Counted from the first letter of the stretch, positions 7,733 to 17,252 are shown. The stretch is DNA of 64,000 nt from Brevirhabdus pacifica (GCF_002797755.1 NZ_PGFI01000012.1:372001-436000), one strand, 5' to 3'. Made by a program: numbers and translations. The notes: generated from the sequence alone by a model not told the origin.

Positions 7733-8293
7733 TCAGGAGGCGGAAGCCGCCTCTGTCCGGGAGGGGGTTTCGTCGGGGGCGTTCGAAAGGCTCGCGTCGC
7801 TCACCATCTCGTCCAGGAAATGGCTCATCAGCGCGACCCGTCCGCCCAGGCCCGACTTGCGGAAAACGGCGTTGGACTGGGATTTCACCGTGCCCTCGCT
7901 CTTGCCGGTCAGGCCGGCAATCTCGCCGTTGGAATAGCCCTTGATCGCGAACAGCGCGACCTCGCGCTCGGCCGGGGTAAGATCCCAGCGGCGGAACTCG
8001 GCCTCCAGCAGCTCGTGGAAGGCGCCGCGGGCCAGCATCAGGCCCTGCTCCATGGCCTGGGACCGGCGGACTACCCGGCGCAGCAGGAAGACGTTGATGA
8101 CGATGCTCAGCACCAGCCCGGCGCCGGCGGCGATCTGCACCAGCTCGAACAGGGTGTAGCTGGACGGGGTGCTGCGCAGGCCCGTCAGGTCCATCACGAA
8201 AAAGCCGATGAAGAAGGCGGCACAGGCGAATTGCACCGCCATCACCAGAAGGATCATCGCCGTCGAGGAGGGCATGCCGCCCCTGTTCGTCAT
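7733..8293 (-). CDS. Membrane-anchored LuxR-type transcriptional regulator
   Basis: Two N-terminal transmembrane helices, TAMILLVMAVQFACAAFFIG and a second around YTLFELVQIAAGAGLVLSIV, are followed by a basic linker. The C-terminal LuxR/GerE helix-turn-helix then reads WDLTPAEREVALFAIKGYSNGEIAGLTGKSEGTVKSQ in overlapping parts, with the typical L-T-x-x-E-x-E start. There is no N-terminal autoinducer or receiver domain, so the signal would be sensed at or in the membrane. The start chosen is ATG 8293 (MTNRGG); ATG 8275 (MPSSTAM), with AGGGGCGG before it, is equally good. The in-frame extension to 8416 overlaps the intergenic end of the preceding gene and is unlikely. The target is unknown. Confidence 0.8.
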   Translation of the reverse strand: MTNRGGMPSSTAMILLVMAVQFACAAFFIGFFVMDLTGLRSTPSSYTLFELVQIAAGAGLVLSIVINVFLLRRVVRRSQAMEQGLMLARGAFHELLEAEFRRWDLTPAEREVALFAIKGYSNGEIAGLTGKSEGTVKSQSNAVFRKSGLGGRVALMSHFLDEMVSDASLSNAPDETPSRTEAASAS

Positions 8294-8412
8294 CCGTCCC
8301 GCGCCCCTGTTGTCGTCCTGTAACCGGGCGACCTTATCCCAGGCGCGATCCGGATCGAAAGGGCGGATCCGCAGGGATCCGCCCGAAAGTCTTGCATTGG
8401 GTGCGAATGCGA

Positions 8413-9081
8413 TCAATTGCCGATCCCGAGGCCGCCGCCCAGGCCGCCGCCGACATCGCCGCCAGCGCTGCCGCCGCCGCCCGACGACCCGCCCGACGAC
8501 GACCCGCCGACGGAGCCACCGACCGAAGCGTCGACCGAGGCATCAACCGACACGCCGACCGAGCCGTTATCGACACCCGAGGTGTTGCCCGAGGCGTTCC
8601 CGGCCGAGTTGCCGGCGCGGGCGCCGCTGGAGGTCGCGCCCTGAATGGCCGAGCCCAGCGACAGGCCGAAGGCGCCGCCCTGGCTTGCGTTGCCACGGGC
8701 CTGCTTGGCGGCGGTGCCGGTAGCGCCGGCCTCGGCCTTGGCGCTGCCTTCCTTGGGCATGATGATGTCACGCAGGATTTCACCGGTGCGCTGGTGGATC
8801 ACCACCTCGCGGACGTGGCCCGAGGTCTCGGCGCGGACCAGGTTGCGGCCCAGCAGGGTGCGGCGGCGCTCGGTGATGACGTAGCCGCGGCTGCGAAGCT
8901 CGGCCTCGACCAGGGCGGCACCGCGTGCCTGAACGCTTTGGTAGGCGTCGATGCGCTGTGTCGCCTGACCCGAGGCCGAGGCGCCGCCTTCGACTGCGGG
9001 GGCGGCCATGAGGCCGGTGCCGCTGACCAGAGCGATGGCGGTGGCGACGGTGACGGGCTTGAGTTTCGCGGTGGGGTTCAT
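8413..9081 (-). CDS. Secreted Ser/Gly/Val-repeat protein, function unknown
   Basis: 222 residues with a signal peptide (basic start, hydrophobic VTVATAIALVSGTGLMAAPA, probable cleavage near residue 28). A folded middle at about residues 40–105 contains AALVEAELRSRGYVITERRR and VREVVIHQRTGEILRDI, the latter resembling a PepSY-like strand pattern. The C-terminal ~90 residues are low complexity: alternating V/S/D then S and G runs (SVDASVDASVGGSVGGSS) ending GLGIGN. The Gly/Ser-rich tail suggests a surface or matrix-exposed linker. I cannot name a family. It precedes the membrane LuxR gene on the same strand by 120 bp, so the two may be linked. Confidence 0.75.
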   Translation of the reverse strand: MNPTAKLKPVTVATAIALVSGTGLMAAPAVEGGASASGQATQRIDAYQSVQARGAALVEAELRSRGYVITERRRTLLGRNLVRAETSGHVREVVIHQRTGEILRDIIMPKEGSAKAEAGATGTAAKQARGNASQGGAFGLSLGSAIQGATSSGARAGNSAGNASGNTSGVDNGSVGVSVDASVDASVGGSVGGSSSGGSSGGGGSAGGDVGGGLGGGLGIGN

Positions 9082-9342
9082 GTGCTCGTATTCCTTTTAG
9101 ACGTTGTCCCGGGGGTTAAGTGCGCCCCGCGTCGAAGGGGGGATATGGGTGGGGGGATCGACGCAGGGCGCTGGGAACGAGATCACCAACACCACACGAT
9201 TCGCCCCGCCGCTATCCAACCCGAGGGGGGAAACCGCCCCCATGAACCGCAGGTTTAGTGGCATAAACCAAAGGAAAGGGGCGCATGAACCCCAGTTCAT
9301 GCGCCCCAGTGCATTGATTTTACTGTGACTTTTGCCGAAAGG
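9082..9342. other. Intergenic region between trpB and the Ser/Gly-repeat gene
   Basis: No gene seen. It holds the upstream region of the gene ending at 9081 (RBS AAAGGAA before its ATG) and the trpB terminator hairpin at 9278–9307. Confidence 0.6.
9278..9307 (-). terminator. trpB terminator hairpin
   Basis: Perfect 12-bp stem GGGGCGCATGAA/TTCATGCGCCCC with a 6-base loop, 36 bases past the trpB stop. On the minus strand it is followed by TTTCCTTTGGTTT. Confidence 0.75.
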
Positions 9343-10575
9343 TCAGTCCGACGGGCCCATATTCACGTCCAGCGCCTTCGCCACGGTGAAGATATCCTTG
9401 TCGCCCCGACCGCAGAGATTCATGCAGATCAGGTGATCGGCGGGCAGCTCGGGCGCGATTTTCATCACGTGGGCCAGGGCGTGGCTGGGTTCGAGCGCGG
9501 GAATGATTCCCTCCAACTCGCAGCAAAGCTGGAATGCCTTGAGTGCTTCGACATCGGTGATGGCCACGTATTCCGCCCGCTTGGTGTCGTGCAGCCAGGA
9601 GTGCTCGGGCCCGATCCCGGGGTAGTCGAGACCCGCCGAAATCGAATAGCCCTCGAGGATCTGACCGTCGTCATCCTGAAGCAGGTAGGTGCGGTTGCCA
9701 TGCAGAACGCCCGGACGCCCGCCGGTCAGCGAGGCACAATGCTCCATCTTGGCGTTGACGCCCTTGCCGCCGGCCTCGACCCCGATGATCCGCACATCCT
9801 TGTCGTCAAGGAACGGGTAGAACAGACCCATCGCGTTCGAACCCCCGCCGATCGCCGCGATCAGCGTGTCGGGCAGACGGCCCTCGGCGGCCATCATCTG
9901 CTCGCGCGCTTCCTTGCCGATGATGGCCTGAAAATCGCGGACCATCGCCGGATAGGGGTGCGGGCCTGCGACGGTGCCGATGCAGTAGAACGTGTCACGC
10001 ACGTTGGTCACCCAGTCGCGCAGCGCGTCGTTCATCGCGTCCTTCAGCGTGCCGCGGCCCGAGGTGACGGGCACGACCTCGGCCCCCAGCAGCTTCATGC
10101 GGAAGACGTTGGGCGCCTGACGCTCGACATCATGGGCACCCATGTAGACCACGCATTTCAGACCGAACTTGGCGCAGACGGTCGCGGTGGCGACGCCGTG
10201 CTGCCCGGCTCCGGTCTCGGCGATGATCCGGGTCTTGCCCATGCGCCGCGCCAGAATGATCTGGCCCAGCACGTTGTTGATCTTGTGGGCGCCAGTGTGG
10301 TTCAGCTCGTCGCGCTTGAGGTAGATCTTGGCGCCGCCCAGATGCTTGGTCAGACGCTCGGCATAGTAAAGCGGGCTGGGACGGCCGACATAGTTCGTCC
10401 ACAGGTCGTTCATCTCGTCCCAGAAGCTCTGGTCCGTCTTGGCATGCTCATACTGCTCTTCCAACTCAAGGATCAGCGGCATGAGCGTTTCGGACACGAA
10501 GCGGCCGCCGAAATCGCCGAACCGGCCTTTCTCGTCGGGGCCGTTCATGAACGAGTTGATGATATCTTCAGGCAT
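9343..10575 (-). CDS. trpB: Tryptophan synthase beta subunit
   Basis: PLP enzyme condensing indole with serine to tryptophan; partner of TrpA. ATG at 10575 ([14 protein letters not shown]) has GAGGAGAG upstream and gives 410 residues. A longer frame to 10662 lies inside trpF and is not conserved. PLP Lys98 is in HTGAHKINN. Also present are the ETGAGQHG loop, the phosphate-binding GGGSNAMG segment, and C-terminal LCGRGDKD. The start overlaps the trpF stop by 8 bp, so translation is probably coupled. It is the last gene of the minus-strand ihfB–lapA–trpF–trpB run and is followed by a strong hairpin. Confidence 0.97.
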   Translation of the reverse strand: MPEDIINSFMNGPDEKGRFGDFGGRFVSETLMPLILELEEQYEHAKTDQSFWDEMNDLWTNYVGRPSPLYYAERLTKHLGGAKIYLKRDELNHTGAHKINNVLGQIILARRMGKTRIIAETGAGQHGVATATVCAKFGLKCVVYMGAHDVERQAPNVFRMKLLGAEVVPVTSGRGTLKDAMNDALRDWVTNVRDTFYCIGTVAGPHPYPAMVRDFQAIIGKEAREQMMAAEGRLPDTLIAAIGGGSNAMGLFYPFLDDKDVRIIGVEAGGKGVNAKMEHCASLTGGRPGVLHGNRTYLLQDDDGQILEGYSISAGLDYPGIGPEHSWLHDTKRAEYVAITDVEALKAFQLCCELEGIIPALEPSHALAHVMKIAPELPADHLICMNLCGRGDKDIFTVAKALDVNMGPSD

Positions 10576-11227
10576 GGCTCTCTCCTCGAGCTGCGGCGGC
10601 AAACGCGGCCATCTTGGCAGCATCCTTTTGACCGGGGGCGGATTCGACCCCCGATGATACATCTATCTGGCGTGCCCCGGTCCGCGCGATCGCCTCTGCG
10701 ACATTGGCGACATCAAGTCCACCGGCCAGCATCCAGGGCCCGCGCCAATCGCGGCCCTCGATCAGGCGCCAGTCGAATTTCAGGCCGTTGCCCCCGGGCA
10801 GGACCGCGTCGCGGGGCGGACGGGCATCAATCAGAAGCTGGTCGGCCACGCCCTCGTAACGTTCGATCGCCTCAAGGTCCGCGGCATCGGCGACGCCGAT
10901 TGCCTTCATCACCGGCAAGCCGTGCCGCGCGCGCAGCTCGGCCACGCGCTCGGGCGTCTCGTGCCCGTGCAGCTGGATCATGTCCAGCGGCACCTGCTGC
11001 ACGATGCGATCAAGGGTGGCGTCGTCGGGATCGACCGTCAGCGCCACCTTGGCGATGCCGGCGGGGACGGCCAGCGCAAGGGCACGGGCCTCGTCCACGC
11101 TGACGGCGCGGGGCGAGCGGTCAAAGAAGACAAAGCCGACATAGGTCGCGCCGGCGGCAACGGCGACGGCGATATCGGCCTCGGTCCTCAGTCCACAGAA
11201 TTTGATGCGGGGGTCAGCGCTTGTCAT
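10568..11227 (-). CDS. trpF: Phosphoribosylanthranilate isomerase
   Basis: Third step of the tryptophan branch: Amadori rearrangement of phosphoribosylanthranilate. The 219-residue (beta/alpha)8 barrel shows the N-terminal signature [11 protein letters not shown] with the catalytic Cys, then [13 protein letters not shown], the QLHG strand ([11 protein letters not shown]), the catalytic Asp region LLIDARPP, and the phosphate-binding end [12 protein letters not shown] followed by [15 protein letters not shown]. The start at 11227 ([10 protein letters not shown]) lies 9 bp after lapA stops, and the 3' end overlaps trpB. Confidence 0.97.
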   Translation of the reverse strand: MTSADPRIKFCGLRTEADIAVAVAAGATYVGFVFFDRSPRAVSVDEARALALAVPAGIAKVALTVDPDDATLDRIVQQVPLDMIQLHGHETPERVAELRARHGLPVMKAIGVADAADLEAIERYEGVADQLLIDARPPRDAVLPGGNGLKFDWRLIEGRDWRGPWMLAGGLDVANVAEAIARTGARQIDVSSGVESAPGQKDAAKMAAFAAAARGESHA

Positions 11228-11236
11228 GCAGGGGCT

Positions 11237-11596
11237 TTACCCCTTGCGCGCCCCATTCTCAAGCAGCGCCAGCACTTCGTCCTGGTGGGCACCTGTGCTT
11301 TGGCGCAGACGCTCGTTCTCGCGCTCAAGCTTTTCGGCGCGGCGGCGACGGCTGGAAGCGGCGGCGCGATATTTGTATTCGCGCGCCCATTCCCAGAAAA
11401 AGCCGATGAAAAGCCCGACCAGCACGAAGCCCAGGATCACGATGAACAGGGGCAGGTTGATCGAAGCGTTGAAGCCCAGAAGATCGGCCATCTCCTCGGG
11501 CAGGAGGCGCAGCGCAACCATCCCCCGGTTGGCCAGCGCCACCATGAGCAGCACGATCCCGATGAGGGCCAGAAACGCAAATTTGATATAGTGCAT
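11237..11596 (-). CDS. lapA: LapA domain (DUF1049) inner-membrane protein
   Basis: A 119-residue membrane protein with two transmembrane helices: one at about residues 3–22 (KFAFLALIGIVLLMVALANR) and one at about 49–70 (LPLFIVILGFVLVGLFIGFF). These match the LapA/DUF1049 arrangement. After WEWAREYKYR comes a charged coiled-coil (EKLERENERLRQ). In enterobacteria LapA/LapB tune LPS assembly via LpxC; the role of the alphaproteobacterial version between ihfB and trpF is not established. Lies 7 bp downstream of ihfB. Confidence 0.88.
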   Translation of the reverse strand: MHYIKFAFLALIGIVLLMVALANRGMVALRLLPEEMADLLGFNASINLPLFIVILGFVLVGLFIGFFWEWAREYKYRAAASSRRRRAEKLERENERLRQSTGAHQDEVLALLENGARKG

Positions 11597-11603
11597 GGGT
11601 AAG

Positions 11604-11891
11604 TCAGTCCGCCTTGCCGTTCAGACGATCCCGCAGCAGCTTGCCGGTCTTGAAGAACGGAACATATTTCTCTTCGACCTCAACGCTCTCGCCGGTGCGC
11701 GGGTTCCGCCCGATCCGGGCATCGCGCTTTTTCACCGAGAACGCCCCGAAACCGCGCAGCTCGACCCGGTCGCCCGAGGCCATGGCGTTGATGATCTCTT
11801 CGAAGAGGGTGTTCACGATACGCTCAACATCGCGTTGATATAGATGCGGGTTCTCATCAGCGATGATTTGGATGAGTTCTGAACGGATCAT
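11604..11891 (-). CDS. ihfB: Integration host factor subunit beta
   Basis: DNA-bending HU/IHF family protein, 95 residues, pairing with IhfA. Start [19 protein letters not shown] at 11891. The arm motif is [27 protein letters not shown], containing the intercalating proline, and the N-terminal helices contain [17 protein letters not shown]. Located just downstream of rpsA, the classic rpsA–ihfB neighbourhood, but separated from it by a terminator and 300 bp, so it probably has its own promoter. Confidence 0.96.
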   Translation of the reverse strand: MIRSELIQIIADENPHLYQRDVERIVNTLFEEIINAMASGDRVELRGFGAFSVKKRDARIGRNPRTGESVEVEEKYVPFFKTGKLLRDRLNGKAD

Positions 11892-12190
11892 GTCGTCCCC
11901 CGGTATTGTTATGCGCAGGCAATAGGGCCCCGCGGTCCCATTTCGCAGAACTATAGGAAAGATCTGAGCAATTAGGAATTATAAAGGCGATGAGCCATCG
12001 GTTTTCCAAGCGTTTTCTCTGCTGCGGGCAAGGATTTGCCAGAGGACACGCCGGAAATCGCAGACTTGTCGGCTTCCTGCCGCCGGGCTGCCATCGCGCC
12101 GGATGACCGCCACAATCGATTCGTGAACGAAAAAGGGCGGCCCCGGAAACCAGAGCCGCCCCAATCAGCGTCGCAACCTGAGTTACGCTA
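11892..12190. other. Intergenic region between rpsA and ihfB
   Basis: No gene. It contains the rpsA terminator (12128–12162) and an AT-rich patch at about 11945–11985 with a TATAAT on the minus strand. A well-spaced -35 for it is not clear, so the ihfB promoter is only loosely placed. Confidence 0.5.
12128..12162 (-). terminator. rpsA intrinsic terminator
   Basis: Minus-strand stem GGGCGGC/GCCGCCC (12155–12161 and 12135–12141) followed by five Ts (12130–12134), about 30 bases after the rpsA stop. Confidence 0.85.
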
Positions 12191-13870
12191 TCAGTTGTCG
12201 TCGCCCTTCAGAGCAGCGCCCAGGATGTCGCCCAGCGACGCACCGGCGTCCGAGGAGCCATACTGTTCAACCGCCTCTTTCTCTTCGGCGATCTCGCGTG
12301 CCTTGATCGACAGGCCCAGACGGCGCGACTTGGGATCGACGTTGGTGACGCGAACGTCGACCTTGTCGCCCACGCCGAAACGCTCGGGGCGCTGCTCGGC
12401 ACGGTCACGGCTGAGGTCCGAGCGGCGGATGAAGGACTTGGCGCCCTCATACTCGACCTCGATGCCGCCGTCTTCGATGGCGGTGACTTCAACGGTGATG
12501 ATCGAGCCGCGCTTGACGCCCTCGACAGCACCCGAGAAGCTGTTGTCCAGTGCCTTGACCGACAGCGAGATACGCTCTTTCTCGACGTCCACTTCGGTAA
12601 CGATGGCCTTGACCATGTCGCCCTTGCGGTAGTCGCCGATCACGTCCTCGCCACGACCTTCCCAAGTCAGGTCCGACAGGTGAACCATGCCGTCGATGTC
12701 GTTCTCGAGGCCGATGAACAGACCGAATTCGGTGATGTTCTTGACCTCGCCCTCGACCTCGGTGCCCACGGGGTGGGTTTCGGCGAAGACTTCCCACGGG
12801 TTGCGCATGGTCTGCTTGAGACCCAGCGAAACGCGACGCTTGGCGGTGTCGATCTCCAGCACCATGACTTCGACTTCCTGAGAGGTCGAGACGATCTTGC
12901 CGGGATGGACGTTCTTCTTGGTCCAGGACATCTCGCTGACGTGAACCAGACCCTCGACGCCGGGCTCCAGCTCGACGAACGCACCGTAGTCGGTGATGTT
13001 GGTCACGCGGCCGGTGTGGACCGAGTTCAGCGGGTACTTGCCTTCGACGGCGTTCCACGGATCGTCCTGAAGCTGCTTCATGCCCAGGCTGATACGGTGG
13101 GTTTCCTTGTTGATCTTGATGACCTGAACCTTGACGGTTTCGCCGATCGCCAGGATCTCGTTGGGGTGGTTCACACGGCGCCAAGCCATGTCGGTGACGT
13201 GCAGCAGACCGTCAACACCGCCCAGGTCGACGAATGCGCCGTACTCGGTGATGTTCTTGACCACGCCGTCAACGGCGTCGCCCTCGGTCAGCTTGCCGAT
13301 GACCTCGGCGCGCTGCTCGGCACGGGATTCTTCCAGGATGGCGCGGCGCGACACGACGATGTTGCCACGGCGACGGTCCATTTTCAGGATCTGGAAGGGC
13401 TGCTTCATACCCATCAGCGGGCCGGCGTCGCGCACGGGGCGGACATCGACTTGGCTGCCGGGCAGGAACGCAACAGCGCCGCCCAGATCGACGGTGAAGC
13501 CACCCTTGACGCGGCCGAAGATCGCGCCTTCGACGCGGGCGTCGTCGGCATAGGCCTTCTCGAGCTTGTCCCAGGCTTCCTCGCGGCGGGCCTTGTCACG
13601 GCTGATCGAGGCTTCGCCACGGGCGTTCTCGACGCGGTCCAGATAGACCTCGACTTCGTCGCCCACGGAAATCTCGGGGGCCTCGCCGGGGTTTGCGAAT
13701 TCCTTGAGATCGACGCGGCCTTCCATCTTGTAGCCTACGTCGATGATGGCCTGGCCCGCCTCGATAGCGATGACCTTGCCCTTGACAACCGAACCCTCGT
13801 CCGGAGTGTCCATTTCGAAGCTTTCGTTCAGGAGGGCTTCGAATTCCTCCATGGATGCTTTAGCGCACAT
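12191..13870 (-). CDS. rpsA: 30S ribosomal protein S1
   Basis: mRNA-binding S1 protein, 559 residues, with six OB-fold S1 repeats. Repeats are recognisable by the pattern G-x-V-x-x-I-T-x-Y-G-A-F-V-x-L (GVVKNITEYGAFVDLGGVDG, GRVTNITDYGAFVELEPG and GEVKNITEFGLFIGLEND in the middle three). The N-terminal repeats 1–2 bind the ribosome (EGSVVKGKVIAIEAGQAIIDVG; VEGAIFGRVKGGFTVDL). The C-terminal repeats are weaker, ending VDVRVTNVDPKSRRLGLSIKARE. Start is MCAKASMEEFEALL at 13870. Preceded by cmk and aroA on the same strand but with its own strong promoter about 160 bp upstream. S1 generally autoregulates translation, so the long leader may matter. Confidence 0.97.
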   Translation of the reverse strand: MCAKASMEEFEALLNESFEMDTPDEGSVVKGKVIAIEAGQAIIDVGYKMEGRVDLKEFANPGEAPEISVGDEVEVYLDRVENARGEASISRDKARREEAWDKLEKAYADDARVEGAIFGRVKGGFTVDLGGAVAFLPGSQVDVRPVRDAGPLMGMKQPFQILKMDRRRGNIVVSRRAILEESRAEQRAEVIGKLTEGDAVDGVVKNITEYGAFVDLGGVDGLLHVTDMAWRRVNHPNEILAIGETVKVQVIKINKETHRISLGMKQLQDDPWNAVEGKYPLNSVHTGRVTNITDYGAFVELEPGVEGLVHVSEMSWTKKNVHPGKIVSTSQEVEVMVLEIDTAKRRVSLGLKQTMRNPWEVFAETHPVGTEVEGEVKNITEFGLFIGLENDIDGMVHLSDLTWEGRGEDVIGDYRKGDMVKAIVTEVDVEKERISLSVKALDNSFSGAVEGVKRGSIITVEVTAIEDGGIEVEYEGAKSFIRRSDLSRDRAEQRPERFGVGDKVDVRVTNVDPKSRRLGLSIKAREIAEEKEAVEQYGSSDAGASLGDILGAALKGDDN

Positions 13871-14162
13871 ATACGTATCGGTCCTTTTTCAATCGATATT
13901 CCGGCCGCGCGGTTGTCTCCGCGGGTCTTGGGTTTCCATTGGTCGAAAGGGCACAATGACGAAGGGCCGGTGAAAACCGACCCTGCCCCTGTGCCCGTGC
14001 GCGGCTGTTTCCGCCGCTTCGACAGGGGCGCGTATACCCCTGTCGGGCGAAGGGATCAAGGGCTTAGCGCCCCGGCACGACGCGGGGCGGCGTGCGGTGA
14101 TGGCTGGCGCGTGCCGCAGGGGAAGGCCCGATGCCGCGCCCGGGACGGCGCGGCTGCCCGGC
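13871..14162. other. rpsA leader and promoter region
   Basis: No gene. Minus-strand sequence holds the rpsA promoter (14031–14059) and a leader of about 155 bases before the rpsA ATG. Confidence 0.6.
14020..14059 (-). promoter_or_regulatory. rpsA promoter with inverted repeat flanking the -10
   Basis: On the minus strand: -35 TTGATC (14059–14054), 17-bp spacer, -10 TATACG (14036–14031), GC-rich discriminator. A perfect 9-bp inverted repeat, CGACAGGGG at 14020–14028 and CCCCTGTCG at 14037–14045, brackets the -10 box on both sides. It is a candidate operator or cruciform. Confidence 0.65.
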
Positions 14163-14795
14163 TCAGTCCGTGCCGGGGGTGCCACGGCGCCCGAGGGCGG
14201 CATCGACCTCGGCCACGGCGCGGGCGACGGCGGCCTCGATGTCCAGCTCGCTGGTGTCGATGGCGACGGCGTCGCGGGCCGGGCGCAGGGGGGCATCGGC
14301 GCGCTCGCGGTCGCGCATGTCGCGGGCCTCGACATCCGCCAGGACCTGCTCGTAGGCCCCCTCGTAGCCGCCGGCGCACAGCTCGTCGAAGCGGCGGCGG
14401 GCGCGAATGTCGGCCCGGGCGGTCACGAACAGCTTCACCTCGGCGCGCGGGCAGATCACCGTGCCGATGTCGCGCCCGTCCAGCACGGCGCCGCCCTCAC
14501 GCCGGGCGAAATCACGCTGAAAGGCGACAAGCGCCGCGCGCACCGCCGGCAGGGCCGCGATGCGGCTGGCGGCCTGTGCCACCTCGGGGCTGCGCAGACC
14601 GTCGGCCTCAAGGTCGGCGGGGCGCAGGGCGCGGGCGGCGGCGACGGGATCCTCGCCCGCCATCACCCGGCGGCCGGTGGCGCGGTAAAGCAGGCCGGTA
14701 TCCAAGTGGGCCAGGCCGAACCGCTCGGCCACGGCCCGCGAGATCGTGCCCTTGCCCGCCGCCGCGGGCCCGTCGATGGCAACCGTGAAACGCAT
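14163..14795 (-). CDS. cmk: Cytidylate kinase
   Basis: Phosphorylates CMP/dCMP with ATP. The ATG at 14795 has AAGGAA upstream and gives [17 protein letters not shown], with the P-loop at residues 9–17. The in-frame extension to 14816 (MAERNRP) lacks a better RBS. Other conserved elements are [11 protein letters not shown] (substrate), [21 protein letters not shown] and the lid region [13 protein letters not shown]. 210 residues is normal. It sits between aroA (82 bp upstream) and rpsA, the conserved alphaproteobacterial order aroA–cmk–rpsA. Confidence 0.96.
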   Translation of the reverse strand: MRFTVAIDGPAAAGKGTISRAVAERFGLAHLDTGLLYRATGRRVMAGEDPVAAARALRPADLEADGLRSPEVAQAASRIAALPAVRAALVAFQRDFARREGGAVLDGRDIGTVICPRAEVKLFVTARADIRARRRFDELCAGGYEGAYEQVLADVEARDMRDRERADAPLRPARDAVAIDTSELDIEAAVARAVAEVDAALGRRGTPGTD

Positions 14796-14876
14796 GGGCC
14801 TATTCCTTTCGGCCAAGGACGCGGCGGGCGCCCGGCATTGCCGGCTGGGCGTGGGCGATCGGACCGGGTGCCGCGA

Positions 14877-16268
14877 TCATGCGCCCTGCCCCCCGGCGTC
14901 GGCGCCACCCCGGCGCAGGTCGGCGCCCAGGTCGCGCATCAGCGTCTCGAAGATCGGGAAGCTGGTGACCACGGGGCCAGCGTCATCGACCGCAACGGGC
15001 TGGCGCGCGGCCATGCCGAGGCAGAGGAACGACATGGCGATCCGGTGATCCAGGCGGGTGGCGGCCGTGGCCCCGCCGGGCACGCCGCCCGGGCCCATGC
15101 CATGCACCACCATGCGCGCGGGCCCCTCTTCGATGCGCACGCCGCAGGCCTCGAGGCCACGAGCCATGGCGTCGATACGGTCGCATTCCTTGACGCGCAG
15201 CTCCTCGACCCCGTCCATCACGGTCTCGCCCTCGGCAAAGGACGCGACCACCGACAGGATCGGGTATTCGTCGATCATCGAGGCGGCGCGGGCGGGCGGC
15301 ACCGCGATGCCCTTCATGTCGGGCGAGTAGCGGGCGCGCAGGTCGGCCACCGGCTCCCCCCCCTCTTCGCGCATGTTCTCGAAGGTGAGATCCGCGCCCA
15401 TCTCCTGCAGGGTCGTGAAGAGGCCCGCGCGGGTCGGGTTGAGGCCGATATTGGGCACCAGCACGTCCGAGCCCTCGGTTATGAGAGCGGCGCAGACGGG
15501 GAAAGCCGCCGAGGAGGGATCGCGCGGCACGGCGATATCCTGGGCCCGCAACTCGGGCCGACCGCGCAGTGTGATGACATGCTCGCTCCCCTGCCCGTCC
15601 TCGGCCGGCCGCTCGACGGTCTCGATCTCGGCGCCGAAGCCGGCCAGCATCCGCTCGGTGTGGTCGCGGGTGGGCACGCGTTCGATCACGACCGTCTCGC
15701 CGGGGGCGTTGAGCCCGGCCAGCAGAACGGCTGATTTCACCTGGGCCGAGGCCACGGGAAGGCGATAGGTGACGGGCACAGGCTCGGCCGCGCCGACCAG
15801 CGTCATCGGCAGCCGCCCGCCCTCGCGGCCATAGGCCCGCGCCCCGAACAGCGCCAGCGGATCGGTGACCCGCCCCATGGGACGCTTGTTGAGCGAGGCA
15901 TCGCCCGTGAAACTCGCGGTCACCGGCGTGGTGGCCATGGCCCCCATCACCAGCCGCACCCCGGTGCCCGAGTTGCCGCAGTCGATGACCTGCGAAGGCT
16001 CGGCAAAGCCGCCGACGCCAACCCCGTGCACCGACCAGCTGCCGCCGCCGTGGTTCTCGACCTGGGCGCCGAAAGCCGCCATGGCTGCCGCCGTGTCGAG
16101 CACGTCCTGCCCCTCGAGAAGGCCGGTGATGCGCGTCTCTCCGACCGAGAGCGCGCCGAGGATCAGGGACCGGTGCGAGATCGACTTGTCGCCGGGCACG
16201 TCGGCCTGACCCCTGAGCGGGCCCGCGCGGCGCGCGTGCATTGGAACTGGCTGACCATGTGCCGACAT
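14877..16268 (-). CDS. aroA: 3-phosphoshikimate 1-carboxyvinyltransferase (EPSP synthase)
   Basis: Shikimate-pathway enzyme joining PEP to shikimate-3-phosphate. The ATG at 16268 ([14 protein letters not shown]) follows AAAGAGGGG; an upstream in-frame start at 16310 is less supported. It has 463 residues. Conserved elements are [15 protein letters not shown] (phosphate-binding Lys/Ser/Arg), [10 protein letters not shown] (PEP/S3P site), [11 protein letters not shown] and the C-terminal DHRIAMSF. Alanine follows the GNSGT glycine region in the LVMGA pattern often found in class II (glyphosate-tolerant-type) enzymes, but I would not call tolerance from sequence alone. Confidence 0.96.
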   Translation of the reverse strand: MSAHGQPVPMHARRAGPLRGQADVPGDKSISHRSLILGALSVGETRITGLLEGQDVLDTAAAMAAFGAQVENHGGGSWSVHGVGVGGFAEPSQVIDCGNSGTGVRLVMGAMATTPVTASFTGDASLNKRPMGRVTDPLALFGARAYGREGGRLPMTLVGAAEPVPVTYRLPVASAQVKSAVLLAGLNAPGETVVIERVPTRDHTERMLAGFGAEIETVERPAEDGQGSEHVITLRGRPELRAQDIAVPRDPSSAAFPVCAALITEGSDVLVPNIGLNPTRAGLFTTLQEMGADLTFENMREEGGEPVADLRARYSPDMKGIAVPPARAASMIDEYPILSVVASFAEGETVMDGVEELRVKECDRIDAMARGLEACGVRIEEGPARMVVHGMGPGGVPGGATAATRLDHRIAMSFLCLGMAARQPVAVDDAGPVVTSFPIFETLMRDLGADLRRGGADAGGQGA

Positions 16269-16402
16269 CGAAGGCCCCTCTTTGCGATCCTGAATGGGAT
16301 GCTTAGCCAATGGTCCGGGCGGGGTCCACCGTCAAAGACCGCGCGGGGCACAGCGGCCCCCGCCCGGTGCCCGGGGCGGCACAGGGCCGGACAGGTGCGG
16401 AT

Positions 16403-16432
16403 GCCTCCGGCGGGGATATTTTCGCGACAATG
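16403..16432 (+). repeat. Third copy of the 30-bp dispersed repeat
   Basis: Begins GCCTCCGGCGGGGATATT and ends CGCGACAATG. It matches the two copies at 5020–5099 at nearly every position, with differences confined to the centre. Located between aroA and trmB, 15 bases beyond the trmB stop. Confidence 0.8.
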
Positions 16433-16447
16433 AAAGGCGGGCGCGCC

Positions 16448-17161
16448 TCAGGTCCGGCGGAAGGTCAGGTAATGGGGCGTGCGCCCTTCGCGCAGGGCCT
16501 TCTGCTCGTAGCGGGTGGGGATCCAGTCGGCCCAGGGCTGACGCCAATCCTCGGGGCCTTCGGCCAGCCATTCGAAGCCGGCGCGGGGCACTTCGAGCAG
16601 AGTCTGGCGGACGTAATCCTCGATGTCGGTGGCGACCCGCAGGATCGCGCCCCGGGGCATCAGCCGGGCGAGCGGTTCGAGATGCTCGGGCGTGACGAAG
16701 CGGCGGCGGTGGTGGCGCGCCTTGGGCCAGGGGTCGGGGTAGAGCAGGAAGGCGCGCTGGACGGATCCCTCGGGGAGCACGTCGAAGAGGTCGCGCGCAT
16801 CGCCAGGGTGGATCGCAAGGTTCTCGACCCCGGCGCGACGGATCTTGCCCAGCAGCATGGCGACGCCGTTGACGTAGGGCTCGGCGCCGATGATGCCGAC
16901 ATCGGGGTTGGAGGCGGCCTGGTGGACGAGATGCTCGCCACCTCCGAAGCCGATTTCGAGCCAGAGGGGGCGGTCGCCGAAGAGGGCCTTGAGATCGAGG
17001 GGCCGGCGGTCGGGGTTGACGTCCCAGTCGACAGCGCCGGGGGAGAGTTTCGCCAGATCCTCGTCCAGATAGGTCTTCTGGCTGTCGCGCAGGCCCTTGC
17101 CCTTGCGCCGGCCGTAGAAGTTGCGCCACGGCGCGCCCGAGGGTGAGGTCCGGTCGGTCAT
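16448..17161 (-). CDS. trmB: tRNA (guanine-N7-)-methyltransferase
   Basis: SAM-dependent methylation of G46 in tRNA. 237 residues starting MTDRTSPSGAPWRNFYGRR, the usual TrmB N-terminus. The SAM site is LEIGFGGGEHL (about residues 73–83). Also seen are the acceptor/catalytic pocket NPDVGIIGAEPYVNGVA, AIHPGDARDLFDVLP, and the TrmB signature LYPDPWPKARHHRRRF with the catalytic Asp. The C-terminal TRYEQKALREGRTPHYLTF completes the family. Lies downstream of metK on the same strand beyond metK's terminator. Confidence 0.96.
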   Translation of the reverse strand: MTDRTSPSGAPWRNFYGRRKGKGLRDSQKTYLDEDLAKLSPGAVDWDVNPDRRPLDLKALFGDRPLWLEIGFGGGEHLVHQAASNPDVGIIGAEPYVNGVAMLLGKIRRAGVENLAIHPGDARDLFDVLPEGSVQRAFLLYPDPWPKARHHRRRFVTPEHLEPLARLMPRGAILRVATDIEDYVRQTLLEVPRAGFEWLAEGPEDWRQPWADWIPTRYEQKALREGRTPHYLTFRRT

Positions 17162-17252
17162 GTCAATTCTGCCCTGTCATCTGCGAACCGGGCCTTTAGC
17201 ATGGCCGGGGCGGGCGCCGTCAAGGGCGGCCGGCGGCGCGGGGCAGCATTGC

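Noticed and set aside
12680-14788. A 702-codon plus-strand frame opposite rpsA and cmk
   Set aside because: Antisense shadow; rpsA and cmk have full-length conserved domains on the minus strand.
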